From: Lycocorax pyrrhopterus obiensis
Lineage: Eukaryota > Chordata > Aves > Passeriformes > Paradisaeidae
Reading direction: 5' to 3'
Assembly: GCA_014706295.1 (NCBI GenBank)
Contig: JACSVZ010000007.1
Coordinates: forward strand, 34,310,968-34,374,967
DNA length: 64,000 nucleotides
The notes below the pieces were generated by a model, which worked only from the letters and a program-made list of their open reading frames with translations, was not told the DNA's origin and did no database searches. The position numbers and the translations under genes were made by a program. This document shows positions 51,370 through 61,500 of this stretch, piece by piece. The stretch's first letter is position 1, and each line of letters opens with the position of its first letter.

Positions 51370-52507
51370 ACATCTATTCTGGACTTCTGTAAAGCTTTTG
51401 ACACAGTCCCCCACAACATCCTTCTCACTAAATTGGAGAGACACAGATTCATTAGATGGATAAGGAATTGGTTGGATGGTCACGTCCGGAGGGTAATGGT
51501 TAATGGCTCAGAGTCCTGATGGACATCAGTGACAAGTGGCATCCCTCAGAGTTCTGTTATGGACCACTGTTATTTAATTTCTCCATTAATGAGATAGAAA
51601 AAACAATCAAGTGCAACCTCAGGAGGTTTGCAGATGAAACTAAGTTGAGTGGTGTGGTTGACACACCTGAAAGATGGGATCCATGCAGAGGGACCTGGAC
51701 AAGCTCAAGGAGTGGGCTCACATCAATTTCATGAGGTTTAACGAGTCCATGTGCTGGTGCTGCATCTGGGTTGGAACAACCCCTGATACCAACACAGGAT
51801 GGGGTTAAACAGATGGAGAGCAGCCCTGCCCAGAAGGACTTGTGGGTGCTGCTGGGTGAGAGGCTGGACATGACCCAGCCATGGGCACTGGCAGCCCAGA
51901 GAGCCAAGTGTGTCCTGGGCTGCATCCAAAGCAGCGTGGGCAGCAGGGAGAGGGAGGGGATTCTGCCCCTCTGCTCTGCTCTGCTCTGGTGAGACCCCAC
52001 CTGCAGTGCTGCATCCAGCTCTGGGCTCCCAGCACAGGAAGGACATGGACCTGCTGGAGCGAGTCCAGAGGAGGGACACAGAGATGATCAGAGGGATGGA
52101 GAACCTCTGCTACAAGGAAAGGCTGAGACAATCAAGTTTGTTCAGCCTGAAAAAGAGAAGGCTTTGGGGTGGCCTAATTGCAGCCTTCCAGCGCTTGAAG
52201 GGACCTTGCGAGAAAGATGGAGAGGGACTTTTTAGAAGGGCATGTAGTGATAGGACAAGTGGGAATGGCTTCAAACTGAAAGAGAGTAGTTTATGTTAGA
52301 TCTTAGGAAGAAATTCTATACTGTGAGTGTGGTGAGGCACTGGAACTGGTTGCCCAGAGAAGTGGTGGATGTCCTATCCCTGGAAGTGTTCCTGGTAGGC
52401 TGGAAGGAGTTCTGAGAAACCTGGTTTAGTGAAGGGTATCCCTGTCCACAGCAGGAGAGTTGGTATTAAGGTCCCTTTAAACCCAGGCCGTTCTATGCTT
52501 CTATGAT
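51370..52507 (+). mobile_element. CR1 LINE copy with degenerate reverse transcriptase (ORF2 3' half plus tail)
   Basis: The element is 5' truncated and starts inside the reverse transcriptase domain. The first open stretch has [19 protein letters not shown] (motif A region) and [16 protein letters not shown], followed by an in-frame TGA at 51517. A second frame holds GPLLFNFSINEIEKTI and FADETKLSGVVDTPE, where the usual catalytic FADD/YADD is FADE, so a metal-binding Asp is lost. Further frames carry SPAQKDLWVLLGERLDMTQ and then KDMDLLERVQRRDTEMIRG with EGLFRRACSDRTSGNGFKLK. At least three frame changes and a stop make it inactive. The 3' end at 52300-52507 (GTGGTGAGGCACTGGAACTG to GTTCTATGCTTCTATGAT) is the normal CR1 tail. 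A (CTCTG)n stretch near 51970 may mark one frameshift. Minus-strand frames here are antisense shadows. Confidence 0.95.
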
Positions 52508-52774
52508 AACATACATATAATTAATTTTATTTTTTTAATATAGAATTCAAACAGAAATACAGAAAAATATAGACTATACAGACTGTAAAAGTTCTGTAAT
52601 CACTAAGATTATGGAGCAGACTATGACAAAAATCCTCAAAGCGCTCTTTTGAAAGTTCAGGTGAATACATGAAAAGCAAGCATATTATTTTGCATGACAT
52701 ACTCCTGATGTGAAGGAGAAGAAAAAATCATGGATATCAGTGACAAAACTTCTCTTAAGCTCACTTGTTTCAAG
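52508..52774. other. AT-rich non-coding DNA
   Basis: No feature recognised between the CR1 copy and the short candidate exon. Confidence 0.55.
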
Positions 52775-52809
52775 ATCATGTCCTAAACAGCAAAATTTTA
52801 ATTAAAAAG
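52775..52809 (+). CDS. possible short penultimate exon, unknown protein
   Basis: The tract TCACTTGTTTCAAG provides an acceptor. After two leading bases, eleven codons (HVLNSKILIKK) run in phase 0 into a strong AAG|GTGAGA donor. An alternative acceptor at 52759 would extend it to HLFQDHVLNSKILIKK. The phase matches the terminal exon at 53469, and the joined peptide would be a plausible amphipathic helix. The intron between them would be about 660 bases. A 35-base exon is unusually small and could be chance. Confidence 0.2.
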
Positions 52810-53468
52810 GTGAGAGTTCTTTGCTTCATTTGGATGCCTGACAGAGCAGTCAAGAAGAAAAAAAAGGCAGCCAGAAAAAAAACAATCCTGAGGTATTTCT
52901 TTGTAAGTGAACAGGAGAGATTTCACAATGGATCTTATATAGGATGAAGTGAGAAATTGTACAATGGACTTACTGAAAGGAAAAAGAAAAATTTAAAGAG
53001 ACATTAAGGACATTTTCCTTCAGGCCCTGCTCTAAGAATCTGAGATATGGACTGACGTTCACAGTTCACAAAGTTCAAAAGTATTTAATTACCACATGCA
53101 TATCCAGACCTCACTTGCAGAGAAGACAGTGATACCAGTAGTATGCACACAGAGAAAACTGTATCTGTTCATAATACACTATTATTTTTCATAGTGTGCT
53201 TCAACTGCTTGTGTTCAGTTGACATCTTGGTGTGAGGTGCACAAGCTGGGAGTCAGACCCCCAAAAGGTACCTGTTTGAAGACATAGAGTGATCACGTTG
53301 GCAACAGATGCACATGAAAGTTCTCAGAAGAGATTTCTTCTCACATATTCATTTTTTTTTTTGCTCAGTGTTCATATCGATATGTATGTTCAGGCTACAA
53401 ACTTCATCTATCAAACTACAGCTGCAAAGTTTCAACTGTGACTTTTTTTATTCTTTTCTGCTTTCCAG
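52810..53468 (+). other. putative intron
   Basis: If both flanking exons are real, this is the last intron, from GTGAGA to a pyrimidine-rich tract (53440-53466) ending in CAG. It contains nothing else recognisable. Confidence 0.25.
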
Positions 53469-53666
53469 CAGCTTATGATTCATTATTTGCTGATGAATGG
53501 AGAGACTGCTAACTATTTGGCAGAGCATGCTCCTCCACCAGAAATACACAAACCTCTGCTGAAACTTTACACATCTTTGAAGAAAGAAAAAGATTTGTTA
53601 GCAGTGAAGACATGCCTATACACAACAGCACATGGACAACTGCTTAAAGCAGAAGCCCCAGACTGA
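53469..53666 (+). CDS. probable terminal coding exon of an unidentified gene
   Basis: A long pyrimidine tract (TTTTTTTATTCTTTTCTGCT and TTCCAG) ends in a CAGCAG tandem acceptor. The exon is then open in phase 0 from CAG at 53469 to a TGA at 53664-53666. The peptide has strongly protein-like composition: MIHYLLMNGETANYLAEHA, PPPEIHKPLLKLYTSLKKEK, DLLAVKTCLYTTAHGQLLKA, then EAPD at the end. It has no transmembrane segment or signal peptide and looks mostly helical and soluble. The ATG at 53475 is probably internal rather than a start, because the frame continues to the acceptor. AATAAA lies at 54049-54054. I do not recognise the family; it may be the C-terminus of a large multi-exon protein. 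Confidence that it is a real exon is moderate. Confidence 0.5.
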   Translation, partial: QLMIHYLLMNGETANYLAEHAPPPEIHKPLLKLYTSLKKEKDLLAVKTCLYTTAHGQLLKAEAPD

Positions 53667-54070
53667 ATTTTCCCAAATAGTTTGACTTAACGTGTATGTA
53701 CACACATGCTTAATATACATAGCCATACTAAAAATTAATTATTAATTAGAATCAAAGTACTTTATAATCATTAAGTATTAGCAACCCTGTTTCACAGGCA
53801 CAGAGGATGACCCCAAAAATATAATATAAATCATGCTACTTACAATCTCCTCATTTTGGAATCAGTCTCATTTGGAATAAATTTTGCATCTTATAAATTG
53901 CTGTCTTATTACAACAAAAATTTATTATTCATCTGCAAATATCGTATAAGCAGTCTGTTTAAGTAGTGGATTGTGTACCTTATAATGTATAAATATTAAT
54001 ATAATCAGAAATTATTTGATAGAAGAAATTAAGCTTCACGAAAAGTCCAATAAAGTACAAGTTTGGAAGG
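53667..54070 (+). other. putative 3' untranslated region
   Basis: AT-rich sequence between the stop of the probable terminal exon and shortly beyond the AATAAA at 54049-54054. A T-rich stretch (TCACTTTTTTCATTTAACC) follows the hexamer and could serve as the downstream element. The extent is inferred only. Confidence 0.35.
54049..54054 (+). promoter_or_regulatory. AATAAA polyadenylation signal candidate
   Basis: Canonical hexamer about 383 bases after the stop of the terminal exon candidate, followed by GT- and T-rich sequence. AATAAA is frequent in AT-rich DNA, so its value depends on the exon being real. Confidence 0.35.
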
Positions 54071-56191
54071 TCACTTTTTTCATTTAACCTCTTTATAGTC
54101 ATCTTCCAAATTAGTTCATGTTAGATTGGTTGGACATGATTATGCTGTTTATCCCATCTTACAAAAATCTAGATATCTCCTTTTCACAGGTATAGTAATT
54201 GGTCTAGGAGCAAATCAAAAGGCCATCGCATTTTTTTGGTGATCTTACCATTGCCCTCAGTGAATGAAGAATCACTTTACACAATACCTATTTCTTCAGT
54301 TTCCTCCCCCTAGCAGAAATAATCCCTTGAGACATTACTGGACTTTTCAGTTTTTGAAGAGTCTTGCATTCATATTTCAGAACCACAATCAGCAGCCTTT
54401 TTGTGTGCCTCCACCTCTTGGTTGCTGATTCTGGTAGCTGATGGTGCTAGTAGACCTCATCCTGTGTGGGACATTAAAATATATCTCCCACCAACTCTTA
54501 TATAAGACCACTGAGGGTGTAAAGCAGGACCTGTTGTATTAGTGGGAAGGTTCCTTCATTTTGGTTAGCTTTCATATCGGTTTTCTCCTTCTGCAGTTCC
54601 TACTGATTCATTCCACTAACCAGGACAAAATTTTCTTCTGCCAGTGCAAGTGAAAATATAGAAAAAGGAATACTGTCTTCCTTATGAGTGAGCATTATTT
54701 GTAATGAAAAATACCAGAAATGCAAAACTGTTTTCAAAGTACTTGAGCTTCAAATAACAAGTATTTGATAAGGCTGTTCTGCAACTATTCCATTTGTTTT
54801 GAATTCTTAGTTCTCTCCCTGTCTCCTTCTGTATCAATTATTTTTTAAGCATTCATCACTAAATTGTAAACCTGGCCTTGATAGTGTTTCTGCTCTGTTT
54901 TATTTTCCAGCACAATAACTATGCTACTGTACAGTAAGGCTAAATGTGACGGATAGGTAATAATTTGTCAGTGTTTCAAGCAGAATTCAGGGACAATTGT
55001 GATTTGGGCTTCCAACTTTAAAATGTGATGTATAATTGACATTTTGATACTTCGAGGCCATGGTGTATTCTCACACTTCCATGAAAAAAAACCCAACTTG
55101 CTGACACAATCAGGAAACAGATGGTGACAAAGATCTTGCATTTAATATGCCAATCATTATGCTTTACTTGCATATTATCATCTCATTCATGAGGCCAGTA
55201 TATGAAGGAATTTTGCTATGCCTCTGCAAATCAATCAAGAAGTCTTTTAGTATTTTTTTTAAAATATAATTTAGGTCTTTCTTATCCTATGTTTCATTAT
55301 ATTTGGGGTGAAGTGTTTATGCAAATTTATTACACATGAAAAAATGCTTTGACAATACTGAGGCTAGAATAGATGTCAGCAATGAAACATTCACTATACA
55401 TAGCTTCAACAGAGAGACCAAGAAATGACTTGGCAACTGAAGTATCTGCGTTTTCCATACTTTGCTGTGGTCCTTAATCCAAAGGCAGTGACACAGTAAG
55501 ACAGTATGAAGGATGATGTCGAGTAGGAGGATGGATTTGGTAACGTGGCCTCATATCTACTAAGACCTGGACTTCAGTCAAAATTTCTTCTCAAGAAAAC
55601 CACAGATGGCAGATTACCAATATATTTCAGTTAGAGTTAGCACTGGATTTGAAATCGCTGAGTATTTGAGCCAAGCAAACCTCTTCCTCAGCTCTGAAAA
55701 TAGGGACTTGTGAGAGTCTGACACAGAATCCCATCACATAGGAGTGAGTTCATCCACTCGCAAACTGAGCAAGGACCCTCCTTGGACAGCCTGAGGTCAT
55801 CTGAAGATGTTTAAGCCCATTATTGCAAATGGTGAGCAAAGGCTGGTTCTTTCATCTGGTTTCTAGTTTGCAATGTCCAGAGAAAGCTTCTTCCTTCATA
55901 AGAGCCAAACGTTCATGTTTAGATGGAGTGGGGATAAAGTTGTCACCATTTTTTTTCTGTCTCACTCCTACTGTCTATCTGTAGGTTCCCCAGCTTCTAA
56001 AATGTATCTCTTTCCATTTAAAGAAGTAAAATATGTTTCTGGTTCTTTGCGAAAGGATCAACACTGGCAAGAGGACACAGCATGTAGCCTGACTACTTAA
56101 AAGTATCTTGTTACTTGGGATAGAACATGCATCTGACCTGGTTATAGATAGGTAGTTATTTCAAAACATATATTTCTCCTGAAAGAGTTCG
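54071..56191. other. AT-rich non-coding DNA, nothing identified
   Basis: No repeat, RNA gene or convincing exon recognised. Confidence 0.6.
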
Positions 56192-56327
56192 ACCCCTGGA
56201 AGTGTTCAGAAAAACTTGTGGATTTGGCACTTGGGGATACAGCTGAGTGGTGAACATGGGGGTGCTGGGTTAATGATTGGACTCCATGATCTTATAGGTC
56301 TTTTCCAATCTTAGTAATTCCATGAAT
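56192..56327 (+). repeat. CR1-like LINE 3' fragment
   Basis: The landmarks CCCCTGGAAGTGTTCAGAAA, GTGGATTTGGCACTTGGGG, GGTTAATGATTGGACTCCAT and GATCTTATAGGTCTTTTCCA follow the order of a bird CR1 3' region, ending in CTTAGTAATTCCATGAATCT. It is a different subfamily from the copies at 44.9 and 46.5 kb. Truncated at the 5' end. Confidence 0.88.
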
Positions 56328-58493
56328 CTCTGAAGTGAACGGAAATATACCCTGACTTTCAGCTTCTATAAGATGTAGGAAGAAGAGGGAGAATGGTTTT
56401 GTGATGAAAATTAGAAAACAAGATATTTCTGAAGGAGGAAAAGGAATGTTATGCTCTATTTCACCACAACCCTAAGCCATTCCAGGCACAGTACACTTCA
56501 ATAGCTATTTCCATGAAAGAAGTCTCATACAGGCAAGGGGAACAAAAGTGGGCCTTGCCATTCTTTCAACTGTGTCACAACACACAGTTTATGGTAGCCT
56601 TATGATCTCATATGACTTTCTTTCCCCTCTAATTTCCCTTTCCTAAACTTCAGCCATTTCAGACTACTTGTAATGTCCTCCATTGGAGCAGATCTTCACT
56701 GGCTCATAACTGGGAGTTCTGTCATCCCTATTTTGTTCTGTCCCTCTCATTGTATGGCATTCTTCATTTAGCTTGTCTCAGCAGGCTTGTGGTTTACAAA
56801 ATCAGAAATCCTTAAAGTTGTAATTCTGTGTTTCTTTTAAATTGGTAAAGAAAAAGCAACAAATCCATTACCCCATCAAGCCCAATACAGCACTGTGTAA
56901 CAGTTGAGCTGCTCTTAAACAAAGTGTCAGATTTATTATTTTTTTTATTACTTATCAAAGACAGTGGCTTACACACCTTGCGTTATCTAGACAGCAGTCT
57001 CTTGACATGTCAAAAGTCAAGGTTACATCAGCTCTTGACTTTATCCAGGCTCTATGATGCACAATGTCACTGTAGCAGAGCACTTCCTCTTTGTTCCGAG
57101 GGAACTTTATTCATAATGAGCCCATCTAGAATGTACTCAGATTGTGATAAAGAGCTTTACACAGAGGCTCCTATTTTAGAGAAACAGGTGTTGGCTTTGA
57201 TTAGAGAAAAATTACATCATTCAAAGGAAAGGAGGAAAAAAAAGCAAAAGGAAAGGAAAGCAAAAATAGAAAAAAGTAGCAACCAGACACAAATACATTT
57301 GCACATATAAAGCCGTTCTAATGAAAGCCAAATTGATTTGACATTCAGTGGCAGTTTGAAGCCAAAAAAAGCAAAGCAGCCTACAAAAGGCCCAGCTCAT
57401 TGTTTATGGAGTGTCATACTTCATCATCTGTGAGACCAATAACAGTGATGGGAAGACCTTTAAAGCAGGGAGTTTGCACAGAATGGCTGTGTGGATACCA
57501 CTGATGTCAGATGCAGTAGAATGCTTGTGAACAATTTCCTGAATTGAAATCATGTTTGTCAGATGAAGTAGATGCTCTCTACAGATCATATCTTTGAGAA
57601 CAGTATTTAGTATATTGTTAGAATTCTTGGTTGATTTCTCCTAGACAGACACAGCCACAATATTTATCCTATGATGTGCACTGATCATCAAACTGCCCTC
57701 AAGAAAAAAACACAGAAGAGAAAAAAATTACCTAACATGCAAATGCAGCTTCCAGTACATGAAAATTAATCTCTTTATGAAAAAGAACTTTGCACAAAAT
57801 CATATCAGTTAATGTAGCCACCCTTTCATCATATTTATTTTCATAGATTACTTTGCAAATATTTCTACAAAATATTTAAAAAATTTTTTACATTTTCATT
57901 AAAATAGTGGACCCCAATTACTAGCAGACTGTAGAATATATTTCGTCCATCTCTGTTTTCAGTTAGAACACCTGGTGAGGAGTGACATGTTTATCAAATG
58001 TTGGTGAATGCCAACATGAATTAAATAAGCCTTCAAAAAAATGTGAGATAGTATAGACTTGTACAGGAAAGGATATGTGTGGAAAGCAGTCTCTCTCTTT
58101 CTGCCTTCTAGCTATGATCTCAATCTAGATATCACAATATTGATATTAAATTCTGATACTAATGTTTCTGTTTAGATTTCACTAGAAAATCTGTTTCTTT
58201 TGGGCAAAAAATTCAGAAATTTCAGCCTCCTGAATCACAATTCTCTAATGACTCACTGAAGTACACATAGACAGTGATCTCAAATTAGCAAGTCATTAAT
58301 CACATTTCACATATAGTATCTAGTGTGGTTTCATAACTTAGAAAGCACTATCAGGGTGACCAAATTTATAATGGATGACACAAGTGTAGACAAAAAAAAT
58401 TAAGAGAGACAAGATACATGTGGGCAGATCTAAGTAAATAAATGAAACATTTTCTTTCATTCACATTGAAAACAACAATCAGTTTAATCTTTT
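56328..58493. other. AT-rich non-coding DNA, nothing firm
   Basis: A 128-codon plus-strand frame (56924-57310) ends in a lysine-rich run coded by an A-rich tract. A T-rich AAAG acceptor-like site lies at 56960. Nothing in it is recognisable, and it is judged more likely chance than a gene. Confidence 0.5.
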
Positions 58494-58514
58494 GGGGGGG
58501 GGGGTGTGTGTGTG
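58494..58514 (+). repeat. G11 run followed by (TG)5
   Basis: Eleven consecutive G (58494-58504) run directly into five TG units (58505-58514). A long G homopolymer is unusual in this AT-rich context. It may be unstable and is a place where sequencing or assembly errors are likely. Confidence 0.9.
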
Positions 58515-61500
58515 AACCTTCCATTCTGTTTTCTGTAAATGATTGAGTCTGTGAGTTTATTAGCATGACCACCTACCACAATAAATAGATCAGTCAGTTA
58601 AAATGCTTAAATATTCGCCAAAAACCAACATTACGTCTATATTAACTATTGTACTCTGTGACATATGAAGACAGTGTACATTGGTTATTAAATATGTATG
58701 GAAATATAATTCCTGCTGTGTTAGCTTTGCATTGTAAATCATATGATTTAGTTTCTTTTGTCATACTTAGGAGAATTATAAGCTAAACTGGAATAAATTA
58801 CAAATTTCAAAATTCACTCTGTGGTAGCACCTAGAGATTCAAGGCCGTATCTATACTACCACAGTAGACTTCAGTTTGCAGGAGAAGTGGGGTTGCTCTG
58901 TGTCAAACACCCACAGGTTTAGCAGTCACTCTAAAGTCCTCCACTGATGGCAATTAACTCTAATAAATTGCACACTATAATGTAGACAGCATAAAAAGCC
59001 CTTCGACAAGTGGATTTCACTTTTTTTCAGGCTGTAAGTGTTCTCATGGATAATTGTGTTGTGGAAAAAGTAAACAGGAAATCAGTTAGAGAAAACTGAA
59101 GAAATTCATTGCTACCAAATTTTGTTAAAACATTTAAAATGTTACCTTTCAGGCTTCAGTGTCAGAATTATAACACCACAGAAGTGAATTTACATTTTCC
59201 TTAGAGCTATTGTTTCACACTGTCTGAAGATTCAGGCTATGTCTTTCAGTGCTGAGAAATGATGTATTTTATATCAAGCAATGTAAACTTTTATAAATTA
59301 GTGAAAACAAGGAGAAGACAAATTTCACTTTAATGTAGCTAGTCAAGGTAAACCTCAGGCCCACATGTGCCATTATTTTGACAAAATGTAAGGAGAAATC
59401 AGATGATATTAACATGAAAATAAAGTATTTCCAAGAGATCATTGTACTAATTACCTGCTGTTCAGATTGGAATGTTCTCTCCACAGTTCTATACTCACAA
59501 AATCTGAAAGTACCTTGCATTTTAGTTTTGTATTTCCTTCAATGTCTGTGAAAAGTAATAGTTTTTATTTGAAATCTTTCTGAAAAAGAGAGAACCAAAT
59601 TAAATAGGCTCAATGTATAAACTTATGCATGATATTAAAAAGAAATATATTAAGAAATAGATTTTCTTGGTACAAATTACAATGAATTGTTTATATTAGT
59701 TACAGACAAGATTTTTTTTTTCACTTAATCACTCTCTTCTTTCTGTGCTATATCAAGACCACATAATGTTTGTGAAAAAAACATTCATAAGTTATCTTAG
59801 GGTGAAGAAGAGTGAATATCTTATGTTTCTAGTCTGGTTATGTAAAATTTACAAGACAAAAAAGTAACATTGACAAAATAGTTTTTCATGTTGATTTTTT
59901 CTACCAGACAATTGGTGTCATTAAGCTGGGAAGCTGTTCTCAAGTACTAGACATAGGAACTGCTCAGTTCATAAAGGACAACTGATTTGGATAGGTAATT
60001 ACCAGGTATGAAACAGCTGTTTCACCTAGCAAAAAAGCTGAGCAAGTCATTAAAAGCTAAAGATGGACTAAGAAATAAAGATTTTAGTTTTATATTGTTT
60101 TTCTGACACTGAGGGTGATTAACTCCTGGAACAAATTAACTCAGCAATGTACACTGTACACTGCCTGTATTATCTGCAACAGAAATGGATTTTTTTCCCT
60201 GAAAGACCTTCTTGACTAATCCAAAGCCGATACAAAATTTGTTGCCTGAGATAAAATGTGGGAACTTCCCTTCTCTGATAACTTATATTAAGTGTGTAAC
60301 TTTGCATAGCACTTCCTTGCCAGTAGGGTTTGGGTGGTTTAGATAGATGATTCTTGAGTGGTGCCTGACACAAGTTACTTGGCTTAGGGAAAAAGATATT
60401 AGACAAAAATTTGTGTTTTATGTAGTTCTAATAGTCAGGATAACCTAGGAATTTCTTTAAAGGTTTTATTAGAACCTGTAGAACATACAAGTACACACAA
60501 GGAACAGAATGAAATCCTACAAGAGTGAAAATATTCCCCAAGTGGGAATTCCAAAAGTGGTTATTTAGATTTTTAGCCCCTTGACATAGTCATTCTTATC
60601 TACAGTATTGTAGCAAAAATAATGTTAACTGCATTCTTTTAACTTCCAGTGACCACAATCTGTTTACTTATATTCTACACAGCCAAGTCTGTCCGTACCA
60701 CATTTTATTCCATTTATCTTGCTTAAGCTTAGTAAATTCCACCCTGCTACTCCTTCCACAGCTCAGTAGAGTCACTGGGCCTGCTCTGGTGCTGCTAAAC
60801 ACATTCTGAAGACTGGGATAAGCAGGTATACTGAAAGCCTTGTTGATGCAGGTAATCTTTATGGCTGATGGAATAAAAGACTATACAATGGCATTAAAAA
60901 ATCAAGGCAAGATTTATTCTCTGGTAACTAAGAGGATTGAAGCTGGGTCTGTAAACAAGACAGGTTAAATACATACACTAAGATAAGAGACTGCAGTTTT
61001 ATACATTTTCAGTAGAAACCTTCAGTGTAAAAAAATTTCTTCTAAAGCAAGTGTGACTACTGACTACAAGCTCTGTTCCTGAGAGACTGGTTATTTTTTA
61101 AAGAGAAAATTTTCTTTTGCTTGGGAATCTAGTAAGAAATTATTTGAAGAGGAAGGAAAGAAAGACAAGGGGAGTTATCCTGGAACAAAAAAACCAAAAT
61201 GCAAGGCCCTCTTCTTTTTCTTTCTTACCACTTCGTATTCCACTCTCTTGTTGCAGTGAGCTGTTTGGAGGCTAAAACAGCTCCCCAGACAGAAAACTTT
61301 CACTCATGCTAAACTGTTCATTTTAAAGCTGTGAGTTCCTTAGCTAAGCCTACGCTTAGCCCTCCTTGAACAAAACTATGGGAAGCTTCAAGGTGTCTTC
61401 TATATGTCTTTAAACCCACCTGTTCACTCAAAAGGCTCTAAGTAGTGATACCAGGTCTAACTGTGCAGCTGGAAATGACTGGAGATCAAACTGTGCTGCA

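Noticed and set aside
51557..52131. Three overlapping minus-strand frames of 108-147 codons
   Set aside because: They are antisense to the CR1 reverse transcriptase region and reflect its GC-richer composition, not a gene.
56188..56200. GTTCGACCCC resembling a tRNA T-arm
   Set aside because: No cloverleaf or anticodon arm could be drawn upstream, and the sequence runs into a CR1 fragment.
56924..57310. 128-codon plus-strand frame with lysine-rich end
   Set aside because: The lysine-rich end comes from an A-rich tract, the upstream acceptor (AAAG) is weak, and no family is recognisable.
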